64,000 bases of DNA from NCBI RefSeq assembly GCF_016907335.1, contig NZ_JAFBBT010000001.1:868001-932000 (forward strand). Direction: 5' to 3'. The notes beneath the pieces are model-generated. The model made no database searches and was not told the DNA's origin. It saw only the letters and a program-made list of their open reading frames with translations. Below are positions 24,205-33,699 of this stretch, piece by piece (positions within the stretch are counted from its first letter, which is position 1; each line of letters opens with the position of its first letter). A program made the position numbers and the translations under genes. This DNA is from Curtobacterium herbarum (lineage in GTDB: Bacteria > Actinomycetota > Actinomycetes > Actinomycetales > Microbacteriaceae).

Positions 24205-25707
24205 ATGCCCCGCACACACCTCGTCCTCGACTCCGCGTTCACGGTGGGGCCGGTGCGGCGCCGACTGTTCGGCGGCTTCGTCGAACACCTCGGCCGCCAC
24301 GTCTACGACGGCATCCACGAACCCGCCCACGAGTCGGCCGACGAGCACGGCTTCCGCAAGGACGTCATCGAACTCGTCAAGGAGCTCGGCGTCACGACCA
24401 TCCGCTACCCCGGCGGCAACTTCGTCTCCGGCTACAAGTGGGAGGACGGCGTCGGCCCGGTCGAGCAGCGTCCCCGCCGACTCGACCTGGCGTGGCACTC
24501 GACCGAGACGAACGAGGTCGGGCTGCACGAGTTCCAGCAGTGGCTCGACTCCGTCGGCTCGGAGCTCATGCTCGCCGTGAACCTCGGCACGCGCGGGGCC
24601 GCCGAGGCCATCGAGCTGCTCGAGTACGCGAACATCCCCGGCGGCACCGCCCGGTCCGAGGAGCGCAAGGCCAACGGCCGCGAGGAGCCCTTCGGCATCA
24701 CCATGTGGTGCCTCGGCAACGAGATGGACGGCCCGTGGCAGCTCGGCCACAAGAACGCCGAGGACTACGGCAAGCTCGCCGCGATGACCGCGAAGGCGAT
24801 GCGGCAGATCCAGCCCGACCTCGAGCTCGTCGCCTGCGGGTCCTCGGGTGCGTCGATGCCGACGTTCGGCGAGTGGGAGCGCACCGTCCTCGAGCACGCG
24901 TACGAGGACGTCGACTACATCTCGGCGCACGCCTACTACGAGGAGGACCAGGACCTCACCTCGTTCCTGGCCTCCGGCGCCAACATGGACCACTTCATCA
25001 AGACGGTGACGACCGCGGCGGACCACGTGCAGGCGCACAAGGGCTCCGACAAGCGGATCGACATCTCGTTCGACGAGTGGAACGTCTGGTCGATCACGAA
25101 GTGGGAGGCACAGCAGAAGACGTTCACGCTCGACGAGTGGCCGGTCGCCCCGCGCCTCCTGGAGGACGTCTACACCGTCGCCGACGCCGTCGTCCTTGGT
25201 GGGCTGCTCATCTCGCTCCTCCGCCACGCGGACCGCGTCGCATCCGCGTCGATCGCGCAGCTCGTCAACGTCATCGGCCCGATCATGACCGAGCCCGGTG
25301 GCGAGGCCTGGCGCCAGACCACGTTCTTCCCGTTCTCGGTCACGTCGCGCCTGGCGCACGGCACGTCGCTGAACGTCGTCGCCTCGGGTGACACGATCGA
25401 CGGCGGCAAGCACGGCACCGTCCCGGTCGTCGACTCGGCGGCCACGGTGGAGGACGGGCACGCCGCGGTGTTCCTCGTCAACCGCCACCAGAGCGAGAGC
25501 ACGACGGTCACGATCGACCTGTCCGGGCTCGACGTCGATGGTGACGTGCACGCGGAGGGCATCTGGGACGATGACCTGCACGCCGTGAACGACCTGTCGA
25601 ACACCTCCCGCGTCGGCCTGCGGACCAACGAGTCCGTCCGCCGCGAGGGTGACACGATCACGATCGAGCTGCCGCCCGTCTCCTGGACGGCGCTCTCGAT
25701 CGGGTAG
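24205..25707 (+). CDS. abfA: Alpha-L-arabinofuranosidase, GH51
   Basis: 500-aa intracellular glycoside hydrolase family 51 enzyme that removes L-arabinofuranosyl residues from arabinan or arabinoxylan oligomers. It starts RTHLVLDSAFTVGPVRRRLFGGFVEHLG. The acid/base is E173 in LGNEMDG and the nucleophile E291 in SFDEWNVW. There is no signal peptide, so it acts on imported oligosaccharides. The ATG at 24205 has GAAGGAG 5 nt upstream; an in-frame ATG at 24172 lacks one. It is divergent from a sugar importer with two lac-type operators between, so import and hydrolysis are probably induced together. Confidence 0.95.
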   Translation: MPRTHLVLDSAFTVGPVRRRLFGGFVEHLGRHVYDGIHEPAHESADEHGFRKDVIELVKELGVTTIRYPGGNFVSGYKWEDGVGPVEQRPRRLDLAWHSTETNEVGLHEFQQWLDSVGSELMLAVNLGTRGAAEAIELLEYANIPGGTARSEERKANGREEPFGITMWCLGNEMDGPWQLGHKNAEDYGKLAAMTAKAMRQIQPDLELVACGSSGASMPTFGEWERTVLEHAYEDVDYISAHAYYEEDQDLTSFLASGANMDHFIKTVTTAADHVQAHKGSDKRIDISFDEWNVWSITKWEAQQKTFTLDEWPVAPRLLEDVYTVADAVVLGGLLISLLRHADRVASASIAQLVNVIGPIMTEPGGEAWRQTTFFPFSVTSRLAHGTSLNVVASGDTIDGGKHGTVPVVDSAATVEDGHAAVFLVNRHQSESTTVTIDLSGLDVDGDVHAEGIWDDDLHAVNDLSNTSRVGLRTNESVRREGDTITIELPPVSWTALSIG

Positions 25708-25861
25708 TCGCCTCGGCGCACGCTGCGTGCGGCGAGCGTCGAGTGAGCAGAGGACGCCGGGTCCCTTCGGGGGCCCTGCGTCCTTCGCTGTGCGGGCCGG
25801 CGGCGCGGCGGCGCGGCGGGCCGGCCCGGCGGGCTGCCGCCGGCCCGGCGGGGCCGGCGGG

Positions 25862-26485
25862 GCCGAGCCTCGGCTGTGCGGACACATTGCGGCTCGCGTG
25901 TGGCGCATTCTGTCCGCGTGGCCGAGCCTCGGCGCGGTTCGCGCTGGGCGACACCGCTCGCGGTGGCCGCCGCGCGGATTGTCGCCGAGCGCGAGTCTCG
26001 TGCGGCCGGGAGGCGCGTGGCGGGCCCGCGCCGCGCCTCCCGTCCGCCGAAGCTCGGCTGTGCGGACACATTGCTGCCTGCGTGCGGCGCATTCTGTCCG
26101 CGTGGCCGAGCCTCGGCGCGTTTCGCGCTGGGCGACACCGCTCGCGGTGGCCGGCGCGAGGCGTGTCGCTCAGCGCGAGTCTCGTGCGGCCGGCAGGCGC
26201 GTGGCGGGCTCGCGCCGCGCCTCCCGTCGGCCGAGCCTCGGCTGGGCGGACACGTTGCGGCCTGCGTGCGGCGCATTCTGTCCGCGTGTCCGAGCCTCGG
26301 CGCGGTTCGCGCTGGGCGACACCGTTCGCGGCGGCTGACCCGCGGCCTGTCGCTCAGCGCGAATCTTGTGCGGCCTGGAGGCGCGTGGCGGGCCCGCGCC
26401 GCGCCTCCCGTCCGCCGAGCCTCGGCTGGGCGGACACATTGCGGCCTGCGTGCGGTGCATTCTGTCCGCCTGGCCGAGCCTCGGC
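25862..26485. repeat. 184-bp tandem-repeat array of GC-rich hairpins
   Basis: Three full units start at 25862, 26046 and 26230 with a period of exactly 184 bp, and a partial fourth begins at 26414. Each unit has three palindromic modules: a 72-bp hairpin opening GCCGAGCCTCGGC and containing GCGGACACATTGCGG against GCATTCTGTCCGC; a second with GCTGGGCGACAC against TGTCGCTCAGCGC; and a third with GGGAGGCGCG against CGCGCCTCCC. Units differ at several positions, so the array is not recent or has drifted. The 798-bp gap 25708-26505 between abfA and the converging LacI gene has no credible gene; 25708-25861 is only GC-rich sequence with short GGC runs. Open frames through the array arise because stop codons are rare in it. 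Confidence 0.95.
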
Positions 26486-26505
26486 GCGGCCCCGCGGCTC
26501 CGCAG

Positions 26506-27486
26506 CTAGCGCGCCGGCGGCGCCGCCGTGCTCGCACGCACGACGAGCCGCACCGGCACGAGGTCCGTCGCTGCCGTGACCGCGCCGCCCTCGATCTGCG
26601 TCAGGAGGGTGGCGACCGCGCGCCGTCCGACCTCGTCGAAGGACTGGTGCACGGTGGTGAGCGGCGGCCAGAACGAGTCGGACTCGGGGGAGTCGTCGAA
26701 GCCCACGACGCTGAGCGAGGACGGGACGGCACGCCCGACCTCGTGGCAGGCGCGGAGCACACCGAGCGCGGTCTGGTCGTTCGCCGCGAACACCGCGGTG
26801 ATCTCGGGGCGTCGGGCGATCTCGAGGCCCGCCCGGTAGCCGGACTCGGTGCTCCAGTCGCCGCCGAGCACGGGCGGGACGGTGCGTCCGGCGGCGGTGA
26901 GGGCCGCACTCCAGGCCGCCTGACGCCGCGCGGCCGAGTACGACGACGCCGGTCCGGCCACGTGCCAGACGGTGTCGTGGCCCAGGTCGAGCAGGTGCTG
27001 GGTCGCCAGGCGGGCGCCGTCGGCCTGGTCGGTGTCGATCGCCGGGTGCTCGGTGGTGCCGGTGGAGTCGACGACGACCATGGGGACGCCGTCGGGGAGC
27101 TCGACCTCTGCGGTGTCGATGACGTGCGACTCGATGATGATGACGACACCGTCGACGGCCTGTTCGTGCAGGCGGGAGAACGCGGACCGGACGCCCTCTT
27201 CCGTGCGAGAGGCCATCGGCAGCAGCGTGATGGTGAAGTCGGCGACCCCCGCGGCGTCGGCGATCGCCTCGAGCGTGCGCATGTTGCCGTACGAGGCGAG
27301 CGTGAACATGATCACGCCGATGGTGCGGAAGCGCCCGGAGCGCAGTGCCCGGGCGGCGCGGTTCGGCCGGTAGCCGAGGTCGGCCATCGCCTGCTGGACC
27401 CGGGTGCGGGTCTCGGGGCTGACGTTGTCGAACCCGCGGGCCACGCGGGAGACGGTCTGCATCGAGACCCCGGCGGCGTCCGCCAC
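26506..27486 (-). CDS. LacI-family repressor of the beta-galactoside locus
   Basis: LacI-type regulator. From the first conventional start (GTG 27486) it has 326 aa and begins inside the DNA-binding headpiece, ADAAGVSMQTVSRVARGFDNVSPETRTRV. The sugar-binding domain follows (IGVIMFTLASYGN, AVFAANDQTALGVL, VVGFDDSPESDSFWPPLTTV). Normal LacI proteins have about 5-20 residues before this point, and the in-frame codons upstream do read PSLAAVADAAG, a perfect family match, back to an ATC at 27543 preceded by GGAAGGGGG. The true start may therefore be a rare ATC. It is divergent from a sugar importer and GH35 gene; two TTGACGT-type palindromes lie between. Confidence 0.85.
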   Translation of the reverse strand: MADAAGVSMQTVSRVARGFDNVSPETRTRVQQAMADLGYRPNRAARALRSGRFRTIGVIMFTLASYGNMRTLEAIADAAGVADFTITLLPMASRTEEGVRSAFSRLHEQAVDGVVIIIESHVIDTAEVELPDGVPMVVVDSTGTTEHPAIDTDQADGARLATQHLLDLGHDTVWHVAGPASSYSAARRQAAWSAALTAAGRTVPPVLGGDWSTESGYRAGLEIARRPEITAVFAANDQTALGVLRACHEVGRAVPSSLSVVGFDDSPESDSFWPPLTTVHQSFDEVGRRAVATLLTQIEGGAVTAATDLVPVRLVVRASTAAPPAR

Positions 27487-27664
27487 GGCGGCGAGGGACG
27501 GGGCCCGGCGGGGGACTGCGGTGGCGTCGGTGGTCGTCGAGATGGTCGCGCCCCCTTCCGTGCGAACGACGTGGGGCCGGGACGGGTGCGCCGCCGGGGG
27601 ACGGGCACCGGATCACGACCGGTGGACCGGCGTCGGTGCGCGGCCACTCCTCCGAACGCTAGCG

Positions 27665-27682
27665 CATGTTGACGTTGCCATG
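27665..27682. promoter_or_regulatory. Secondary LacI operator (imperfect)
   Basis: CATGTTGACGTTGCCATG is a degenerate copy of the perfect palindrome at 27701, with centres 36 bp apart. It overlaps TGCTATGGT, which resembles an extended -10 box. Confidence 0.5.
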
Positions 27683-27700
27683 CTATGGTCGCCTCCGTTC

Positions 27701-27718
27701 GATGTTGACGTCAACATC
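27701..27718. promoter_or_regulatory. LacI operator of the GH35/ABC locus
   Basis: GATGTTGACGTCAACATC is an 18-bp perfect palindrome between the divergent LacI gene and importer operon, with the central CG step typical of LacI-family sites. It differs from the GTGAGCGCTCAC type. Confidence 0.8.
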
Positions 27719-27793
27719 AGCGCGGGTCGCAGCACGACCACCCGGCGCTGCGGTCCTCGTCGACGTCAGTTCAGGACACGACGAAGGAGTCAC

Positions 27794-28741
27794 ATGAGCA
27801 CGCTCACCGCGCGGAGCCCCGAGGCCGCGCCGCGACGCACGGGCACCACGCCCGCACCGCGTCGCCGTGGGAAGCCCCGGGGTCGCATGACCGGCTGGCT
27901 GTTCGTCGGCCCGTTCGTCGCCGTCCTCGTGCTGATGCTCATCGTGCCGATCGGCTACGCGCTCTGGCTCAGCCTGTTCCGCGACCAGCTCATCGGCGGC
28001 AACCAGTTCGTCTGGTTCGCCAACTACGTGCAGCTGTTCCAGGACGCCAAGTTCTGGTCCGGGTTCGGCCGCGTCGCGATCTTCCTGGTCGTCCAGGTGC
28101 CGATCATGCTGGTCCTGGCCCTCGTCGCCGCCCTGGCCCTCGACAGCGCCCGCCTCTGGGGCACCGGGTTCTTCCGCATTGCGGTGTTCCTGCCCTACGC
28201 CGTCCCCGGTGTGGTCGCGGCACTGATCTGGGGCTTCATCTACGGCAACCAGTTCGGCCTGACCGGAGCCGCGAACGACGCCATGGGCATCGACCTGCTC
28301 CAGCCGTTCAGCCCGAGCTGGGTCCTGACGAGCATCGGCAACGTGGTCACCTGGGAGTTCCTCGGCTACAACATGCTGATCTTCTACGCCGCCCTGCGCA
28401 CGGTCCCCGGCGACCTGTACGAAGCGGCCGAGCTCGACGGCGCCGGCCCGATGCGCACCGTGTTCTCGATCAAGCTCCCGGCGCTCCGCGGCCCGATGGT
28501 CATCGCGACGATCTTCTCGATCATCGGCAGCTTCCAGCTCTTCAACGAGCCGAACCTGCTGAAGACCCTCGCCCCGAACGTCATCGGCAGCGCCTTCACG
28601 CCGAACATGTACGCCTACTCGCTGTCCTTCAGCGGCCAGCAGTTCAACTACTCCGCCACCGTCGCGATCGTGATGGGCGTCATCACCGCCGTCATCGCCT
28701 ACGTCGTGCAGGTCCGCGGCACCCGACAGGAGAACCGATGA
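27794..28741 (+). CDS. Carbohydrate ABC transporter permease (MalF type)
   Basis: 315-aa permease with six hydrophobic segments starting GWLFVGPFVAVLVLMLIVP. The EAA loop is YEAAELDGAGPMRTVFSIKLPAL and the periplasmic motif YGNQFGLTGAAND is visible. The ATG at 27794 follows GAAGGAG; the frame stays open upstream but runs through the operator. First gene of an importer operon ending in a GH35 galactosidase. TGA overlaps the next ATG (ATGA). Confidence 0.9.
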   Translation: MSTLTARSPEAAPRRTGTTPAPRRRGKPRGRMTGWLFVGPFVAVLVLMLIVPIGYALWLSLFRDQLIGGNQFVWFANYVQLFQDAKFWSGFGRVAIFLVVQVPIMLVLALVAALALDSARLWGTGFFRIAVFLPYAVPGVVAALIWGFIYGNQFGLTGAANDAMGIDLLQPFSPSWVLTSIGNVVTWEFLGYNMLIFYAALRTVPGDLYEAAELDGAGPMRTVFSIKLPALRGPMVIATIFSIIGSFQLFNEPNLLKTLAPNVIGSAFTPNMYAYSLSFSGQQFNYSATVAIVMGVITAVIAYVVQVRGTRQENR

Positions 28742-29700
28742 GCACCCTCCAGGGTCCCGCCCCCCTCACCGTCACCGAGGCGACCACGACGCAGGGTGAC
28801 CCGCGTGACCGCCGCACCCGCGCCTCCCGGAAGGCGGCCAAGCCCGTCGACGGACGCAAGGTGAAGCGCTCCGGTCTCCTGACCGCGGTCATGGTCGTCT
28901 TCGTCGTCTACTCGTTCGCACCGCTCTTCTACCTGCTGGTCAACAGCACGAAGACGCAGTCGTCGCTGCTGTCCACGTTCGGCCTGTGGTTCGGCGGGAA
29001 GTTCAACCTCTGGCAGAACATCGTCGACACGCTCACCTACAACGACGGCATCTTCGTGCAGTGGCTCGGCAACACGCTGCTCTACGTCGTCGTCGGTGCG
29101 GGTGGCGCGACGCTGCTCGCGACCGTCGCCGGCTACGGCATGGCGAAGTTCCAGTTCCCCGGCCGTCGCGCCGTGTTCGCCATCGTCCTCGGCGCGATCG
29201 CCGTTCCGGGCACGGCTCTCGCGGTGCCGACGTTCCTGCTCTTCTCGCAGGTCGGCCTGACCAACACCCCGTGGTCGATCATCCTGCCGTCGCTGATCAG
29301 CCCGTTCGGCATGTACCTCATCTGGACCTACGCGGTCGAGGCGATCCCCACCGAACTCATAGAGGCCGCCCGCATGGACGGCGCCGGCGAGTTCCGGATC
29401 TTCTTCACCATCGCGCTGAAGCTCCTGGCGCCCGGTGTCGTCACGGTCCTGCTGTTCGCGGTCGTCGCCACCTGGAACAACTACTTCCTGCCGCTCATCA
29501 TGCTGAGCGACCCGAAGTGGTACCCGCTGACCGTCGGCCTGAACCAGTGGAACGCGCAGGCCACCGGCTCCGGTGCGCAGCCGATCTACAACCTCGTCGT
29601 CACCGGCTCGCTCCTCACGATCATCCCGATCGTGGTCGCGTTCCTCTTCCTCCAGCGCTTCTGGCAGTCCGGCCTCGCGGCCGGCTCCGTCAAGGCCTGA
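28738..29700 (+). CDS. Carbohydrate ABC transporter permease (MalG type)
   Basis: 320-aa permease, coupled by ATGA to the MalF-type gene. Six hydrophobic segments are visible with the EAA loop IEAARMDGAGEFRIFFTIALKLL, and the end QSGLAAGSVKA is typical of MalG-like proteins. The polar first 40 residues are cytoplasmic. It forms the channel for probably galactosides, judging from the downstream GH35 enzyme. Confidence 0.9.
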   Translation: MSTLQGPAPLTVTEATTTQGDPRDRRTRASRKAAKPVDGRKVKRSGLLTAVMVVFVVYSFAPLFYLLVNSTKTQSSLLSTFGLWFGGKFNLWQNIVDTLTYNDGIFVQWLGNTLLYVVVGAGGATLLATVAGYGMAKFQFPGRRAVFAIVLGAIAVPGTALAVPTFLLFSQVGLTNTPWSIILPSLISPFGMYLIWTYAVEAIPTELIEAARMDGAGEFRIFFTIALKLLAPGVVTVLLFAVVATWNNYFLPLIMLSDPKWYPLTVGLNQWNAQATGSGAQPIYNLVVTGSLLTIIPIVVAFLFLQRFWQSGLAAGSVKA

Positions 29701-29839
29701 TCCCGCCCTCCGGCCCCGGTCAGCAGCACCGGAACCCGGCCGGGAGGCACGGAGCGGCCCCGCAACGGACCGCACCGGCACCAGCAGTCCCTCCTCCACG
29801 AAGAAGCACCTTCTTCACGATGAAGTGAAAGGCACCACC

Positions 29840-31174
29840 ATGCAGAAGCGTCTCCGGCGCGGGCTCAGCGCCCTCGCCATCGGCGTCACCGCCGCGATGG
29901 CCCTCGCCGCCTGCGCGTCCGGCGGCTCCGCCTCCGGCGGCTCGGCCTCCGACATCGACAAGGCCCTCGAGCAGGGCGGCACGCTGACCTACTGGTCGTG
30001 GACCCCCTCCGCGAAGGACCAGGTCGCCGCGTTCGAGAAGGCCTACCCCAAGGTGAAGGTCAAGCTCGTCAACGCCGGCACCGGCGCCGACCAGTACACG
30101 AAGCTGCAGAACACCGTGAAGGCCGGCTCGGGCGCTCCCGACGTCGCCCAGGTCGAGTACTACGCGCTGCCGCAGTTCGCCCTGTCCGAGTCGCTGCTCA
30201 ACCTGTCCGACTACGGCTTCGGCGACATGAAGAGCAAGTTCGCCGCGAGCACCTGGAAGTCGGTCTCGATGGACGGCAAGGTCTACGGCCTGCCGCAGGA
30301 CTCCGGCCCCATGGCGATGTTCTACAACAAGAAGGTCTTCGACCAGTACGACATCGCCGTGCCGAAGACGTGGGACGAGTACGTCGCCGCGGCCAAGAAG
30401 CTGCACGACGCCGACCCCGAGAAGTACCTGGCCGCCGACTCCGGCGACGCGGGCTTCACCACGAGCATGATCGCCCAGGCCGGCGGCACCCCGTTCACCA
30501 CCGACGGTGACAAGGTGACCATCAACCTGCAGGACGCCGGCACGAAGAAGTGGACCAAGACCTGGAACCAGCTCGTCGAGCAGGGCCTGCTGGCGAAGAC
30601 CGTCGGCTGGACCGACGACTGGTACAAGCAGCTCGGCAACGGCGAGATCGCCACGCTGATCACCGGCGCCTGGATGCCCGGCAACCTCGAGGCCAGCGTC
30701 GCCGACGCCAAGGGTGACTGGCGCGTCGCCCCGATGCCGACCTACGACGGCCAGACCGCGGCCACCGCGAACAACGGCGGCAGCGCCGAGGTCGTCATGA
30801 AGCAGTCGAAGAACCCGGCCCTCGCCGCCGGCTTCCTCAAGTGGCTGAACTCGTCGAAGGCCTCCACCAAGGTCTTCATGGAGTCCGGCGGGTTCCCGTC
30901 CACCACCGCCGACCTCGAGTCGTCCGCGTTCCTCGACGAGAAGCCGGACTACTTCGGTGGCCAGCAGATCAACAAGGTGCTCGTCGACGCGTCCAAGGCG
31001 TCGGACAACGACTTCACCTACCTGCCGTACCAGGTGTACGCGAACAGCGTCTACGCCGACACCGTCGGGCAGTCGTACGAGAAGGGCACGTCGCTCGAGT
31101 CGGGTCTGTCGGCCTGGCAGGACGCGCTCGCGAAGTACGGCAAGCAGCAGGGCTTCACGGTCTCGACCAAGTAG
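29840..31174 (+). CDS. Carbohydrate ABC transporter substrate-binding lipoprotein
   Basis: 444-aa family 1 solute-binding protein. Lipobox LAAC near residue 22, then a Gly/Ser spacer and the fold LTYWSWTPSAKDQVAAFEKAYPKVKVKLV, PDVAQVEYYALPQFA, MAMFYNKKVFDQYDIAVPKTWDEYV and TGAWMPGNL. Unusually the binding protein comes after its permeases. A GAAGAAG-CAC-CTTCTTC hairpin (29800-29816) sits 24 nt before the ATG and may be a processing point that lifts its expression. A strong hairpin follows the gene. Confidence 0.9.
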   Translation: MQKRLRRGLSALAIGVTAAMALAACASGGSASGGSASDIDKALEQGGTLTYWSWTPSAKDQVAAFEKAYPKVKVKLVNAGTGADQYTKLQNTVKAGSGAPDVAQVEYYALPQFALSESLLNLSDYGFGDMKSKFAASTWKSVSMDGKVYGLPQDSGPMAMFYNKKVFDQYDIAVPKTWDEYVAAAKKLHDADPEKYLAADSGDAGFTTSMIAQAGGTPFTTDGDKVTINLQDAGTKKWTKTWNQLVEQGLLAKTVGWTDDWYKQLGNGEIATLITGAWMPGNLEASVADAKGDWRVAPMPTYDGQTAATANNGGSAEVVMKQSKNPALAAGFLKWLNSSKASTKVFMESGGFPSTTADLESSAFLDEKPDYFGGQQINKVLVDASKASDNDFTYLPYQVYANSVYADTVGQSYEKGTSLESGLSAWQDALAKYGKQQGFTVSTK

Positions 31175-31189
31175 TCCCACCACATCGAC

Positions 31190-31218
31190 GCGGCCGTGCG
31201 GGTTCCCCGCACGGCCGC
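31190..31218. terminator. Hairpin after the binding protein gene
   Basis: 13-bp perfect arms GCGGCCGTGCGGG with a 3-nt loop, between the binding protein and the GH35 gene. It would reduce read-through into GH35, giving more binding protein than enzyme. Confidence 0.7.
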
Positions 31219-31269
31219 GTTCCCACGAGACGCGTCGGCACCGACGTGTTCCCACCAGAAAGCAACGAC

Positions 31270-33114
31270 ATGCGCTTCGCCATCGGCGACACCGACTTCC
31301 TGCTCGACGGGCAGCCGCACCGGGTGCTCTCCGGTGCGATCCACTACTTCCGCGTCCACCCCGACCTGTGGGCCGACCGGATCCACAAGGCCAAGCTCAT
31401 GGGCCTGAACACCGTCGAGACCTACGTCGCGTGGAACGCACACGAGGAAACGCCCGGCACCTTCGACTTCACCGGCGGCCTGGACCTCGGCCGGTTCCTG
31501 GACCTCGTCGAAGCCTCGGGCATGCACGCCATCGTCCGTCCCGGCCCGTACATCTGCGCCGAGTGGACCAACGGCGGGCTGCCGTTCTGGCTCTTCACCG
31601 ACGGCACGGTCGGCATCCGCCGCGACGAACCGCAGTTCCTCGCCGCGGTCGGCCGGTACCTCGACGCCCTCGCGCCGATCCTGGTGCCGCGGCAGATCGA
31701 CGCCGGCGGCCCGATCGTGCTCGTGCAGGTCGAGAACGAGTACGGCGCCTACGGATCCGACCCGGTGTACCTCGAGAAGCTCGAGCGCATGCACCGCGAC
31801 ATCGGGCTCACCGTCCCGTTCACGAGCGTCGACCAGCCGATGGACTCGATGCTCGAGGACGGCTCGCTGCCGTCGCTGCACAAGACCGGCTCGTTCGGGT
31901 CCCGCTCCACCGAGCGCCTCGCACGGCTCCGCCAGGCACAGCCGACCGGACCACTGATGTGCTCCGAGTTCTGGGACGGCTGGTTCGACAGCTGGGGCGA
32001 GCACCACCACACCACCCCGGCCGCCGCCTCGGCCGCGGACCTGGACGACCTGCTCGCCGCCGGCGGCTCGGTCAACGTCTACATGTTCCACGGCGGCACG
32101 AACTTCGGCTTCACGAACGGCGCGAACGACAAGGGCGTGTACCGGCCGATCGCGACGTCGTACGACTACGACGCCCCGCTCGACGAGGCCGGACGCCCCA
32201 CCGAGAAGTTCCACGCGTTCCGTGACGTCATCGCCCGGTACGCACCCGTCCCGGAGCTGCCCGCGGCGATGCAGCCCGGCGGGTCCGGCCTGCTCGCGTC
32301 CGTGTCGGCGTCGCCGTCCGCTGACGGCCTGGAGGCCCGGCCCACCCCCGCCGCGGACGTCGCCGTCCGCCTCGACCACGTCCTGCCGCTCGTCGACCTG
32401 CTGCCGACGATCACCAGCTGGACCACCCACGAGACGCCACCGACCTTCGACCAGTTGGGCGCCGCCTCCGGGTTCGTCTTGTACCGGACGGAGGTCGACC
32501 TGCCCGCCGGCGGCGTGCTGACCGTCGCCGAGGAGGTCCGCGACCGCGTCCTCGTCCGGGTCGACGGCCGGACCGTCGGCGTCCTGGAGCGGGAGCACCA
32601 CGATCGTGCGATCGCCCTGCCACCGGTGACGGGCCTCCTGGAACTGCTCGTCGAGGACCAGGGCCGCGTCGACTACGGGCCCCGGATCGGCGAGCCGAAG
32701 GGGCTCATCGGCGCGGTCCGGATCGACGACGACGTGCTGTCGCGCTGGACCGTCTCACCCCTGGCACTCGACCCGCTGCCGGAGGGCGCGCTCGATGCCC
32801 TGCGGACCGCAGCCGTGCCGACGGGGGAGACCCTCGCCGGTCCGGTGTTCGCCACGGGGGCGTTCGACCTGCCGGAGAGCGACGCAGACCGCGACCGCTT
32901 CCTGGCGCTCGACGGGTTCCGGAAGGGTGTCGCCTGGGTCAACGGGTTCTGCCTGGGCCGGTACTGGTCGCGTGGGCCGCAGCGGACGCTCGCCGTCCCG
33001 GGGCCGGTGCTCCGGGCCGGTCGGAACGAGGTCGTCGTGTTCGAGGTGCACGCCTCGGCGGCCCGCACCGTCTGCATGCGTGTCGAGCCGTCGCTCGGGC
33101 ACACCGAGGGCTGA
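31270..33114 (+). CDS. Beta-galactosidase, GH35
   Basis: 614-aa glycoside hydrolase family 35 enzyme that releases terminal beta-galactose. It begins FAIGDTDFLLDGQPHRVLSGAIHYFRVHPDLW, typical of the family; acid/base E157 in VQVENEYGAYG and nucleophile E233 in CSEFWDGWFD. C-terminal beta-sandwich domains end with GVAWVNGFCLGRYWSRGPQRTL. No signal peptide, so it works on imported substrate. Start ATG 31270; a longer frame upstream overlaps the binding protein gene. Together with the importer and LacI regulator it suggests use of galactan or arabinogalactan side chains. Confidence 0.93.
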   Translation: MRFAIGDTDFLLDGQPHRVLSGAIHYFRVHPDLWADRIHKAKLMGLNTVETYVAWNAHEETPGTFDFTGGLDLGRFLDLVEASGMHAIVRPGPYICAEWTNGGLPFWLFTDGTVGIRRDEPQFLAAVGRYLDALAPILVPRQIDAGGPIVLVQVENEYGAYGSDPVYLEKLERMHRDIGLTVPFTSVDQPMDSMLEDGSLPSLHKTGSFGSRSTERLARLRQAQPTGPLMCSEFWDGWFDSWGEHHHTTPAAASAADLDDLLAAGGSVNVYMFHGGTNFGFTNGANDKGVYRPIATSYDYDAPLDEAGRPTEKFHAFRDVIARYAPVPELPAAMQPGGSGLLASVSASPSADGLEARPTPAADVAVRLDHVLPLVDLLPTITSWTTHETPPTFDQLGAASGFVLYRTEVDLPAGGVLTVAEEVRDRVLVRVDGRTVGVLEREHHDRAIALPPVTGLLELLVEDQGRVDYGPRIGEPKGLIGAVRIDDDVLSRWTVSPLALDPLPEGALDALRTAAVPTGETLAGPVFATGAFDLPESDADRDRFLALDGFRKGVAWVNGFCLGRYWSRGPQRTLAVPGPVLRAGRNEVVVFEVHASAARTVCMRVEPSLGHTEG

Positions 33115-33150
33115 GTCCTCGTCCGGTGCTCGGTCTCGGTCTGGGTGGGG

Positions 33151-33453
<303 letters not shown>

Positions 33454-33699
33454 GGTCCCCCTCGGTCCTCGGCGTCCTCGCCGCGATGAGCCTACGGCGG
33501 CGAGGATCGCTCGCACCTCATCCGGAAGGTGGGGAATCGCGGGTGTCGCGTCCACCATGCGGGTGACGGGGTGGCGGACCGAGGTGGCTCGGCGGCGCAC
33601 CGAGCGCCGTCCGCCCAGGTCGCACGATCGGCCGGACCGACGGCTACCGAGCAGCAGGAAGTGCGACTCCGGCGACCGGGGTCCGACTTCGGGGCTGTG

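Noticed and set aside
25862..26485. CRISPR array
   Set aside because: Units are 184 bp and contiguous with no unique spacers, and there are no cas genes.
25743..27672. Several long open frames through the tandem-repeat array on both strands
   Set aside because: They exist because the GC-rich 184-bp repeat lacks stops; translations are Arg/Ala-rich repeats with no ribosome site or family.
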